A stretch of 64,000 nucleotides of DNA. Source: Chroococcopsis sp964623815. Lineage in GTDB: Bacteria > Cyanobacteriota > Cyanobacteriia > Cyanobacteriales > Microcystaceae. Position 1 is the stretch's first letter. Each line of letters begins with the position of its first letter. A program made the position numbers and the translations under genes. The notes below the pieces were generated by a model. That model did not search any database. It saw only the letters and a program-made list of their open reading frames with translations, and was not told the origin of the DNA. Below are positions 27,012 to 35,742 of this stretch, in pieces. The stretch is taken from contig CAZUVR010000006.1 in NCBI GenBank assembly GCA_964623815.1, positions 1 to 64,000 on the forward strand, in the 5' to 3' direction.

Positions 27012-27479
27012 CTAAAGTTTACTAACTAGACTGGGTGAAGAAGTAAGCTGATACTTTTGACCATTTATTTGATAGATAACCACGGCTTGAACTTCTAAAT
27101 TATTACCGTAACCTTCTTGACTAAATAACTCAATCACTATTTGAGAATTTTCTAAAGGTTTTAAATCTATAGTTTGACACTGAGAAGCAAATCCCTCAAT
27201 TACTTGGGCTGAAGTATTAGTAATTTTTATATCTATGATTCTGATGTTAGTAGGTTGCATTTGTGAATTTTCCAGACGTAGAAAAACACTAGCTATTCCT
27301 TTATTGAGCGGAGATTGAGAGACAATACCTAAAGGTGGAAATAATTCTTCCCTTGCCTGAAGACTAACTTGTTTAAGAGGGGTTGAGTTATCCATATTTT
27401 GTGTTGATTGAGATAGAAAAAATGAAAGAATAGCCCCGAAAATAGGGCCAGTATTAATAACAATTACGGGAAAGATCAT
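27012..27479 (-). CDS. Small membrane-anchored protein downstream of the calpain gene
   Basis: Not recognised. The 155-residue product has an N-terminal hydrophobic helix (about residues 2-22, IFPVIVINTGPIFGAILSFFL) and a beta-rich domain with FLRLENSQMQPTNIRIIDIK and VQAVVIYQINGQKYQL, suggesting an immunoglobulin-like fold. It starts four nt after the calpain stop codon, so it is almost certainly co-translated. Possible roles are chaperone, anchor or inhibitor of the peptidase; all are inference from position. The following gap carries repeats and the leader of the Calx-beta/SBBP gene. Confidence 0.75.
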   Translation of the reverse strand: MIFPVIVINTGPIFGAILSFFLSQSTQNMDNSTPLKQVSLQAREELFPPLGIVSQSPLNKGIASVFLRLENSQMQPTNIRIIDIKITNTSAQVIEGFASQCQTIDLKPLENSQIVIELFSQEGYGNNLEVQAVVIYQINGQKYQLTSSPSLVSKL

Positions 27480-27483
27480 ATAC

Positions 27484-30400
27484 TTATGTGACAGACCAAG
27501 AAATAACAGCTTTTAGGTCTAATAATTGTTCCCAAGTTACACTAGCGTGCTGGGTAGCCCAAGGGTTGCGGAGGTAAAAAGTATCCGTAGCCGCATCATA
27601 ACCGCTCAGGGTGTAGGCGTGACCACTAACAACCCCATAACCAGGGCCGTTAATAAAACCTGCAGTTAAAATCTGATTGGATTTAGCCATTGCAATTAAC
27701 TTATCTTTAGTCAGGGTACTAACATAATTTTTCGTGGCACTAATCCCGGTAATCTGAGTGGTTACGTAATCCATCCAGCCCCCTTCAATAGAAGTATAGG
27801 CATTTTTCCCATTACCCGGACGACTCCACCCGGATTCTGCTAACTGTGCATAGGCTTTTTCTGCCAGAGCTACCCATAATTCATTAGTCGGGTCGTTGAA
27901 AGCACTGCCCTTACCAGAATAGATTAAGCGTCCCATAGAATCCGTAGGTAAATAATTATCAACGGTGACGTAGTTGGCAACACCATTATTAAAGAAGCGC
28001 ACGGTGTAGGTATTATCACCATTGTCGATAAACATATTTTGGATGTAACTCGGTTTTTCTTGCGCGATCGAGGAGAGAACAGCCAAATAGTAACAACTAC
28101 CTAAAGCTCCCTGGGCAATATCCTCCGCATCGATACCGTTTTGGAATAAGGAGCCGCTGATAGCTCGGTAGGTTTTATCACCTGTATATGCTCCTCCGCC
28201 TTGATTAGCACTATCCCCCTCGGCGCGGATGTCGGGGCGATCGCTACCGAGGAACCATTTACCGACTAGTCTTTCCATCTGAGTTTCACTACTACCAACT
28301 GCCAGATTACCGAGAGCGACGGGGTTAATGGTTCCTCCCGTCCACCATTGGTTAGCGGGATTACCGTTAACTATATAGTCGGAAAGCACACGCACGAATT
28401 CGCTCATACTAAAGCGGGCCGCGTTACTGACCAAAGTTCGTAAATCAGTGAGTTCATTAGCATCTATCTGCCCCTGATCCTTAGTATTGCGGAAAATAGA
28501 AATCATGTCATTACGACTTAAGTTACCATCTCCCCCGAGACTACGCGCCAGAGAGATTAAGCCCGCATCCTTGAGATTTTCGCTATACCAATCCGAACCT
28601 CCGTTAGAGCCATCAATTTTTATGGTTTGTGAACCCACATTATTATTTTCTAAGCTTTCTTCGAGGTTCTTCGTTGCATCGGCTTGAACTAATAGATAGT
28701 AAGTACCGGAAACTAGAGCCTTACTCAGAGCCACGGTGACGGATTCGTTACTAGTCGCTCCGATCGCTAAGGCATTAACATCATCCACCCCTAAATAGGT
28801 ATCGTTACTATCTAACTGGGTATCTTTAGAAAGATACAGGTAGGACTTAGTGGCACCCGCGTTAGCTTTTCCTTGATTTTTCAGGCTATAGCTGAAGGTC
28901 AGATTATTACCTGCTATTCCTGCGCGGGTGGTAATACCCGTGACCGTTAAATCCGCTAAAGCCGCAGCAGCGATTACTACCTCTTGGTAGGCGATATTAT
29001 TGCCCTCATTACTTTCATTGAGCGTGTTAGCATTATCCGCACGGGCTAAAAGATAGTAACTTCCGGGGGCTAGGGTTTTCGCCAGAGGCAGAGATACTGA
29101 TTCCTTGCTAGAAGTCCCTGCCCCGAGGGAGTTAACAGCATCTAAGCCAAGATAAACATCATTTTGGTCAAAAACCGTATCCTTAGATAAATAAAATCCT
29201 GTCGAACTCGCGTTGGCGATCGCATTACCCTTATTATCGATGGTGTAGGTAAAGCTCAAATTCCCCCCCAGTGTTCCCGTAAGAGCCGAGATGTCGCTAA
29301 TACTCAAATCCGGCTTCGGTGCCCCCGTAATCGTCACGGCCTGATAACTCAGGTTATTGCTCTCATTGGCTTCTGCTAGATCATCCCAGCCATCAACTTT
29401 CACAAATAGATAATAGGTTCCTGCCCCTAAATTACTGTTGAGATAAACCGAACCCGAGCGATTAACACTCGCTCCCGCAGCTAAACCGGTCAGTTGGTCA
29501 TAGTTGAGATAGGTATCCGTGCCATCTAGCTTAGTATCCTTAGAAAGATAAAAGGCGGTGTAGGTAGTGCCTGAGATTGCCGCTTTACCTTGGTTTTTGG
29601 CGATGTAACTGAATTGCAAAGTGCCGCCAGCCGTGGCAGGCTTGGTAGTAATACCACTGACCACTAAATCTTGTTGCGGTGGGTTAATCGTCAGAATTTT
29701 GAAGGCGAGGTTATTATTTTCATTGCTTTCCCAGACATCATCCCAGCCATCGGTATCGACGAAGAGGTAGTAAGTTCCCGTAGCGAGGGAAGAGCCGAGA
29801 TAAACCGAGGCGCTTTCGCTACGAGTTGCCCCCGCGCCCAGGGCAGCTACATCATCGTAACCTAAATAGGTATCTGCGTTATCGAGTTTATTGTCCTTGG
29901 AAAGATAAAAAGCCGTATAGTTATAGCCTGCCGCTGCTCCACCCTGATTCTTAAGGCTATAGCTAAAGTTGAGATAACTTCCCGGTGTGCCACTGCTAAC
30001 GTTAATACTACTCACGCTCAGGTCTGGAGTCCCTATAGTAAAGGCTCGGTAGAAAACGTTATTATTAGCATTGCTTTCGCTGACATAGTTCCAATCATCG
30101 GCGGCCGCAAACAGGTAGTAAGTACCCCCTGTTAGATAACTATCAAGATAAACAGAAGCGGTTTCGGTTTGAGTTACTCCCGCACTTAAGGGGCTGACGT
30201 AGTCATAATCTAGGTAGGTATCACTGGCATCAAGAACCTGATCCCGGGAGAGATAAAAAGCGGTGTAGCTATAGTCAGCGCCTGCCTTTCCTTGGTTTTT
30301 AACGGTGTAGCTAAAATTAAGATAACTTCCCGGTACGCCACTACCGACGTTGAGGCCGTTAATCACTAAGTCTGCTTGTGCCGGTGGGGTAACGCTGATG

Positions 30401-30909
30401 GTTTTATAGACCAGATTATTATTTTCGTTGCTTTCCCAAAGATAATCATCTTCATCGGCGCAGGCGAGAAGGTAATAGGTGCCACCGCTAAGATTGCTAT
30501 CTACGTAGAAAGAAGCCGATTCGCTGCGTGAGTAACCCGCGTTCAGGTAATCAACCTCATCATAGCCGAGGTAGTAATCATTACTATCGAGGAGTAAATC
30601 TCGGGAAAGGTAAAAGGTTGTGTAGGTGGGATCTGCCCAATCGTCACCGTAGTTGGCGATCGTATAATTGAAGTTGAGATAATTTCCCGGGATGCCATTA
30701 GTCGCGCTGATACTCGTAATTGCTAAATCGGGTAGAGCGTAGTATCCGAGGTCTGGCAAAGTCCCGATCGCTTGCACTGCGGTTGAGTTTTGAGAAGCTA
30801 ATTGAGGCCCGAGTAAGTTTTCTTCCGTTAAAGCAGCAGTATTGAAATTATTAGGATTCACTATTCCCGTGAAAATATTTTGAGAATTTAAAACGGATGT
30901 TTCTAGCAT
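27484..30909 (-). CDS. CARDB-repeat protein with C-terminal calpain-type cysteine peptidase
   Basis: Start at ATG 30909, chosen for its GGAGAAGAATTT site and match to the sister gene; the frame extends 47 codons upstream through the leader hairpin. The 1141-residue protein has a non-Sec N-terminus (MLETSVLNSQNIFTGIVN), six CARDB domains of about 115-120 residues (about 75-800; each opens like DLAITSISATNGIPGNYLNF and ends like LWESNENNNLVYKT), and a linker with EF-hand-like segments (GGDGNLSRNDMISIF, DQGQIDANELTDL). A calpain C2 domain ends the protein. The catalytic triad is C939 (QGALGSCYYLAV), H1097 (SGHAYTLSGYD) and N1115 (YLRNPWAT), so it should be active. Bacterial calpains are poorly studied. 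CARDB domains are typically adhesive or extracellular. Probably Ca2+-regulated, though this is inference. Confidence 0.9.
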   Translation of the reverse strand: MLETSVLNSQNIFTGIVNPNNFNTAALTEENLLGPQLASQNSTAVQAIGTLPDLGYYALPDLAITSISATNGIPGNYLNFNYTIANYGDDWADPTYTTFYLSRDLLLDSNDYYLGYDEVDYLNAGYSRSESASFYVDSNLSGGTYYLLACADEDDYLWESNENNNLVYKTISVTPPAQADLVINGLNVGSGVPGSYLNFSYTVKNQGKAGADYSYTAFYLSRDQVLDASDTYLDYDYVSPLSAGVTQTETASVYLDSYLTGGTYYLFAAADDWNYVSESNANNNVFYRAFTIGTPDLSVSSINVSSGTPGSYLNFSYSLKNQGGAAAGYNYTAFYLSKDNKLDNADTYLGYDDVAALGAGATRSESASVYLGSSLATGTYYLFVDTDGWDDVWESNENNNLAFKILTINPPQQDLVVSGITTKPATAGGTLQFSYIAKNQGKAAISGTTYTAFYLSKDTKLDGTDTYLNYDQLTGLAAGASVNRSGSVYLNSNLGAGTYYLFVKVDGWDDLAEANESNNLSYQAVTITGAPKPDLSISDISALTGTLGGNLSFTYTIDNKGNAIANASSTGFYLSKDTVFDQNDVYLGLDAVNSLGAGTSSKESVSLPLAKTLAPGSYYLLARADNANTLNESNEGNNIAYQEVVIAAAALADLTVTGITTRAGIAGNNLTFSYSLKNQGKANAGATKSYLYLSKDTQLDSNDTYLGVDDVNALAIGATSNESVTVALSKALVSGTYYLLVQADATKNLEESLENNNVGSQTIKIDGSNGGSDWYSENLKDAGLISLARSLGGDGNLSRNDMISIFRNTKDQGQIDANELTDLRTLVSNAARFSMSEFVRVLSDYIVNGNPANQWWTGGTINPVALGNLAVGSSETQMERLVGKWFLGSDRPDIRAEGDSANQGGGAYTGDKTYRAISGSLFQNGIDAEDIAQGALGSCYYLAVLSSIAQEKPSYIQNMFIDNGDNTYTVRFFNNGVANYVTVDNYLPTDSMGRLIYSGKGSAFNDPTNELWVALAEKAYAQLAESGWSRPGNGKNAYTSIEGGWMDYVTTQITGISATKNYVSTLTKDKLIAMAKSNQILTAGFINGPGYGVVSGHAYTLSGYDAATDTFYLRNPWATQHASVTWEQLLDLKAVISWSVT

Positions 30910-30951
30910 AAATTCTTCTCCAGCAGATGTAAATTTCAAGTTAAGGGACGA

Positions 30952-31006
30952 TCGGGAAGAACTAGGGAAGATGGAGCAGAATATTTTCTTCCCTACTTCT
31001 TCCCGA
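30952..31006 (-). promoter_or_regulatory. Conserved 5'-leader hairpin of the calpain gene
   Basis: TCGGGAAGAACTAGGGAAG (30952-30970) pairs with 30988-31006 at 18 of 19 positions (one C·C mismatch) around a 17-nt loop. It begins 42 nt before the calpain start, exactly as in the Calx-beta/SBBP gene. Compared with that copy, T·G becomes T-A, G·T becomes A-T and G·T becomes G-C, which keeps pairing. It also lies 68 nt before the divergent RTX gene, so it could influence either transcript. Confidence 0.75.
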
Positions 31007-31073
31007 TTGCTTCCTATCTTAAAAATCAAAGATTGATAAAAACAGCTCAAACCCTCGCTAGGAGATTAATATT

Positions 31074-34000
31074 ATGGCTACTTCTCTATCATTACTAAAG
31101 TTAATCTATCAAACATTCTTTGATATAGCGAACTCTACAAAGGTAAGGAAATTGTGGGAAGTAGCCATCGAGGAAGGAATAATAAATCTCAATAACATCA
31201 ACATTCAACAAAACTTCATCGGCGACAACACTAACAATAACTTCCTGGGTACTGCCGCCAGCGACGTGATGATAGGTAAAGGCGGCAACGATACCCTAAA
31301 TGGCGGTGATGGCACCGATGGGCTTTTTGGCGATGCCGGTAACGATTTACTTATCGGTGGTGGCGGAAATGATACAAATAATTATCTAGGTGTGGTAGAT
31401 GGGCTTTCTCGCCTTGGCGGCCTCTACGGTGGTGAGGGTAACGATACGCTTGATGGCGGTGACGGGGATGATTACCTCGCCCCCGGTACGGGGTTGGATA
31501 GCGTTATCGGCGGTAATGGGAATGACACTCTTTACGTCGATTATACAGGGTTGAATACTCCTATAGTAATCAACTACACTGCCCCCACAACTCACGGTGC
31601 TAACGATACCATTAAAGTGCAAACCGTAGAAAGCGCCCGCATTCTAGGCAGTAACGTTAACGATGTTCTCAATCTCATCGCTACCACTGGCAATAACGTA
31701 CTCATCGCTGGTGCCGGTAACGATACGGTGACAGGCGGCTCCGGTGCCGATGGTATCTACGGTGACGACGGTAACGATTCCTTAGTAGGTGGAGCCGGTA
31801 ACGATAATCAGTTTACCAATTTTGGATCTGTGGGGAACTTACAGCGTTTCGGCGGTTTATACGGCGGTGCGGGTAACGATACCCTCGATGGCGGAGATGG
31901 CGATGATTATTTAGATCCAGGTACGGGGTTAGATAGCGTCAACGGCGGTAACGGTAACGATTTAGTTTATATTGATTACAAAAATCTGGCGACACCGATA
32001 ACGATTAACTACACCGCCCCCACTACTCACGGCGCTAACGATAGCATCCGGTTACAGAATATAGAAACCGCCCGTATTATCGGCAGCAACGCCAACGATG
32101 TGATCAATGTCCTGGCTACAACCGGTAATAGCGTGGTCATCGGCGGTAGCGGTAACGATACCCTGGGTGGCGGCTCTGGTGCAGATGCCCTCTACGGTGA
32201 CGATGGTAACGATTCTCTCTTCGGTGGTGCAGGCAATGATTCCAATGCTTTTCTCGGTCAGCTCGATAACGTTTCTCGGGTAGCGGGCCTCTACGGCGGC
32301 GCAGGAAACGATACTCTCAACGGGGGTGACGGTGATGATTATCTCGATCCGGGTACCGGGTTAGATAGCGTTATCGGCGGTAACGGTAATGACACTCTTT
32401 ACGTCGATCATACCGGCTCCAATAACGCCATTATCATTAACTACACCACTCCCACAACTCACGGGGCTAACGATACCATCAAACTACAAACCATAGAAAC
32501 CGCCCGTATTTTAGCCAGTAACGCTAACGATGTCCTCAATCTTATCGCTACTACCGGTAATAACGTACTCATCGCTGCTGGTGGAAACGATACAGTGACG
32601 GGCGGCTCGGGTGCAGACGGTATCTATGGCGATGATGGTAACGATTCCTTAGTAGGTGGAGCCGGTAACGATAATCAGTTTGCCAATTTTGGCTCTGTGG
32701 GCAACTTACAACGTTTCGGCGGTTTATACGGCGGTGCAGGTAACGATACTCTTGACGGCGGCGACGGCGATGATTATTTAGATCCAGGGACAGGGTTAGA
32801 TAGCGTTAACGGCGGTAACGGTAACGATTTAGTGTATATCGATTATAAAAATCTAAGCACCGCCATCAATATTAACTACACCGCCCCCACCATCCACGGC
32901 CCGACAGATAATATCCGACTTCAGAATATCGAAAGCGCCCGTATAGTCGGTACTGGTCTTAATGACACGATTAATATTCGGGCTACGAGTGCTAATAGCG
33001 TGGTAGTCGGCGCAAACGGTAACGATACCATAGCCTCCGGCTCTGGTGCTGATGCTCTTTATGGTGACGACGGCAACGATTCTATCTTCGGCGGTGCGGG
33101 GAATGATTCCACTGCTTTTCTAGGTCAGCTCGATAATGTTTCTCGGGTGGCTGGCCTCTACGGCGGGGCGGGTAATGATACCCTCGACGGCGGCGACGGC
33201 GATGATTTTCTCGATCCTGGTACAGGATTAGATAGCGTTATCGGCGGTAACGGGAACGATTTTCTCCTCGTCGATTATACAGGATTGAATAACGCCATTG
33301 TTATCAACTACACCGCCCCTACCACGCACGGGGCAAACGATACCATCAAACTCCAAACTGTAGAAAGCGCACGTATTTTAAGCGGTAACGCCACCGATGT
33401 TATCAACTTTATCGCCGGCACCGGCAACAGCCTAATCGTGGCGGCGGCGGGAAACGATACGGTAACGGGCGGCTCTGGTGCTGATGGTATCTACGGCGAT
33501 GATGGTAATGATTCTCTAGTAGGCGGTGCGGGTAACGATAACCAAATCACTACCTTCGGTTTCTTCTCTGGTGCTTCGCGTTTTGGCGGTTTATATGGCG
33601 GTGCGGGCGATGATACCCTCGACGGCGGTGACGGCGATGATTATCTCGATCCCGGTACGGGGTTAGATAGTGTTAATGGCGGTAATGGTAATGATCTGGT
33701 GTATATCGATCGTAAACTACAACTCGACCCCCTCAACATCAACTATACTGCTCCTACAGTCCACGGCCCTAACGATACCGTCCGACTACAGAATATCGAA
33801 GCCAGCCGTATCATAGCAACCGCCCTCAGCGATCGCATTAACCTCAGCGCCACTACCAGTAATAGCGTCGTCGTCGGCGGTAACGGTAACGATACGATTA
33901 CCGGCGGCTCTAATTTAGACGCGCTTTACGGTGATGACGGTAACGATTCCATAGTAGGTGGTGCTGGCAACGACAACCAGGGTAATCAATTCGGGCAGAT

Positions 34001-35678
34001 AGACGGCACCTGGCGGGTAGGTGGTTTATACGGCGGGGCTGGTAATGATACCCTCGATGGCGGCGACGGGGATGATTATCTCGACCCCGGTACGGGGAAT
34101 GATAGCGTTATCGGCGGTAATGGTAATGACCTCCTCAATATCAACTATACGGGTCTAGCCAATACATTAACGATTAACTACACCGCCCCTAATAGTTTCG
34201 GGGCTAACGATACGGTTAAAATCCAAACCGTGGAAACGGTGCGGATATTCGGGGGCACCGGTAACGATACGCTTAATGTAGCGGGTGCCGGTGGTAACAA
34301 CCTCCTCTTAGGGGGCGGGGGTAACGATACCCTAACGGGGGGTTCCGGTAGCGACGGCTTATACGGAGATGGGGGTAATGATCTTCTCATCGGTGGTACT
34401 GGCGACGATATAGGCGCACCCCTGGGCTTTTTTGAGGGACTTAATCGCTTCGCTGGATTGTACGGCGGCGCAGGTAACGATACCTTAGATCCCGGCACGG
34501 GTAACGGGTGGGTGGACGGCGGCAGTGAAATCGACGTTTTACGGCTGAACTACGCTACCGTAACCACCGCCTCCCTTACCTACACCACTTCATTTATCAA
34601 CGGGGCAACCGTTAACGTCATTAAAGTTGGTAACAATCAAGTTTATTACCCCAATATCGAAGCCTTCGATATTACTGGTACTGCTTTAGGGGAAACCATC
34701 CGGGGCGGTGCCTTCAATGATACCCTCATCGGTGCCGGCGGCATCGATACCCTCATCGGCGGCACTGGGAATGATGTCTATGGGATTGATAGCCTACAGG
34801 ATGTTATCACCGAAAACCCGAATGAAGGAACCGATACTGTTCAATCTACCCTCACTTATACCCTACCAGCGGTATTGGAAAATCTAACCCTCCTCGGTAC
34901 AGCTAATCTCAATGGCACTGGTAACGCGGCTAATAACCTGATTATCGGTAACGACGGCAAAAATCTACTCACTGGCCTAGACGGCAACGATACTCTCATC
35001 GGCGGCACCGGCATCGATACCCTCATCGGCGGTGCGGGTAATGATGTCTATTCCATCGATAATCCTAATGATGTTATCACCGAACAGGCTAACGGCGGCA
35101 TCGATACGGTACAAGCTAATTTTACCTATACCCTATCTTCTGTTGTAGAACATCTCTCTCTGACCGGTTCATCTGCTATCAACGGCACCGGTAACGGCGG
35201 TGATAACAACATCAACGGTAACAGCGCCAATAATCTCCTCTCTGGTTTAGAAGGTAATGATAATATCAACGGCGGTAACGGTAATGATACTCTCACCGGC
35301 GGTAACGGTAATGATACTCTCACCGGTGGCGGCGGCGGCGATATTCTTACTGGTGGCGCGGGGGCGGATATATTCATCTTCACTAATCGGAATGAGGGAA
35401 TCGATCAAATTCAAGACTTCAATCCCCTAGACGATACCCTTTATGTATCGGCGGCAGGTTTTCTCGGCGGTTTAACCTCTAATACCTCCCTCACCCCTTC
35501 TCAATTTAGTCTAGGTAGTAGCGCTACCACTGCCGAACAGCGATTTCTTTATGATACGGCTACAGGCAATCTCTTCTACGACGCGGACGGTAATGGGCTT
35601 ATTGATACTGCGGTTCATCTAGCTACTTTTACCACTAGACCAACCTTAACCGCCAACGATATTTTTATCACCCCTTAG
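31074..35678 (+). CDS. RTX-like Ca2+-binding exoprotein with ~145-residue repeats
   Basis: A 1534-residue protein of hemolysin-type Ca2+-binding nonapeptides (GGxGxDxUx, for example GGDGDDYLDPG, GGAGNDTLDGG). An AGGAG site precedes ATG 31074. The short N-terminal region (about 1-50) has no Sec signal. Residues about 115-1130 form eight large repeats of 144-145 residues, each with two RTX blocks separated by a beta segment (ININYTAPTTHGANDTIKLQ). C-terminal RTX units contain YGIDSLQDVITENPNEGTDT-type spacers. The protein ends with the pattern common in cyanobacterial type I secreted proteins (FLYDTATGNLFYDADGNG ... NDIFITP). No secretion genes are in the window. It should fold on binding extracellular Ca2+. 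Confidence 0.92.
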   Translation: MATSLSLLKLIYQTFFDIANSTKVRKLWEVAIEEGIINLNNINIQQNFIGDNTNNNFLGTAASDVMIGKGGNDTLNGGDGTDGLFGDAGNDLLIGGGGNDTNNYLGVVDGLSRLGGLYGGEGNDTLDGGDGDDYLAPGTGLDSVIGGNGNDTLYVDYTGLNTPIVINYTAPTTHGANDTIKVQTVESARILGSNVNDVLNLIATTGNNVLIAGAGNDTVTGGSGADGIYGDDGNDSLVGGAGNDNQFTNFGSVGNLQRFGGLYGGAGNDTLDGGDGDDYLDPGTGLDSVNGGNGNDLVYIDYKNLATPITINYTAPTTHGANDSIRLQNIETARIIGSNANDVINVLATTGNSVVIGGSGNDTLGGGSGADALYGDDGNDSLFGGAGNDSNAFLGQLDNVSRVAGLYGGAGNDTLNGGDGDDYLDPGTGLDSVIGGNGNDTLYVDHTGSNNAIIINYTTPTTHGANDTIKLQTIETARILASNANDVLNLIATTGNNVLIAAGGNDTVTGGSGADGIYGDDGNDSLVGGAGNDNQFANFGSVGNLQRFGGLYGGAGNDTLDGGDGDDYLDPGTGLDSVNGGNGNDLVYIDYKNLSTAININYTAPTIHGPTDNIRLQNIESARIVGTGLNDTINIRATSANSVVVGANGNDTIASGSGADALYGDDGNDSIFGGAGNDSTAFLGQLDNVSRVAGLYGGAGNDTLDGGDGDDFLDPGTGLDSVIGGNGNDFLLVDYTGLNNAIVINYTAPTTHGANDTIKLQTVESARILSGNATDVINFIAGTGNSLIVAAAGNDTVTGGSGADGIYGDDGNDSLVGGAGNDNQITTFGFFSGASRFGGLYGGAGDDTLDGGDGDDYLDPGTGLDSVNGGNGNDLVYIDRKLQLDPLNINYTAPTVHGPNDTVRLQNIEASRIIATALSDRINLSATTSNSVVVGGNGNDTITGGSNLDALYGDDGNDSIVGGAGNDNQGNQFGQIDGTWRVGGLYGGAGNDTLDGGDGDDYLDPGTGNDSVIGGNGNDLLNINYTGLANTLTINYTAPNSFGANDTVKIQTVETVRIFGGTGNDTLNVAGAGGNNLLLGGGGNDTLTGGSGSDGLYGDGGNDLLIGGTGDDIGAPLGFFEGLNRFAGLYGGAGNDTLDPGTGNGWVDGGSEIDVLRLNYATVTTASLTYTTSFINGATVNVIKVGNNQVYYPNIEAFDITGTALGETIRGGAFNDTLIGAGGIDTLIGGTGNDVYGIDSLQDVITENPNEGTDTVQSTLTYTLPAVLENLTLLGTANLNGTGNAANNLIIGNDGKNLLTGLDGNDTLIGGTGIDTLIGGAGNDVYSIDNPNDVITEQANGGIDTVQANFTYTLSSVVEHLSLTGSSAINGTGNGGDNNINGNSANNLLSGLEGNDNINGGNGNDTLTGGNGNDTLTGGGGGDILTGGAGADIFIFTNRNEGIDQIQDFNPLDDTLYVSAAGFLGGLTSNTSLTPSQFSLGSSATTAEQRFLYDTATGNLFYDADGNGLIDTAVHLATFTTRPTLTANDIFITP
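31419..34480 (+). repeat. Eight long in-frame repeats of 432/435 bp inside the RTX gene
   Basis: The segment encoding GLYGGxGNDTLxGG recurs with starts at 31419, 31854, 32286, 32721, 33153, 33588, 34023 and 34455, so the intervals are 435, 432, 435, 432, 435, 435 and 432 bp. Alternate copies are most alike: copies 2 and 4 share the text encoding FGSVGNLQRFGG, and copies 3 and 5 share FLGQLDNVSRVAG. The recent duplication unit is therefore about 867 bp, two repeats. Confidence 0.9.
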
Positions 35679-35704
35679 TCAGTATTTCAGCCTCCTAGTG
35701 TGTT

Positions 35705-35742
35705 AAATTTTCACCTTTGAACAGGGTGAAAATTTTTATTTT
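35705..35742. terminator. Bidirectional terminator between RTX gene and sugar-transferase gene
   Basis: AAATTTTCACC (35705-35715) pairs with GGTGAAAATTT (35725-35735) around a nine-base loop. On the plus strand it continues into TTATTTTTT, a good T-tract for the RTX mRNA. The minus-strand gene stops at 35736-35738, immediately before the same stem, so the element serves both convergent genes. Confidence 0.85.

Noticed and set aside
34178..35383. Long proline/serine-rich open frames on the minus strand under the RTX gene
   Set aside because: They mirror the repetitive GGNGNDT codons of the plus-strand gene; no start signals or family features.
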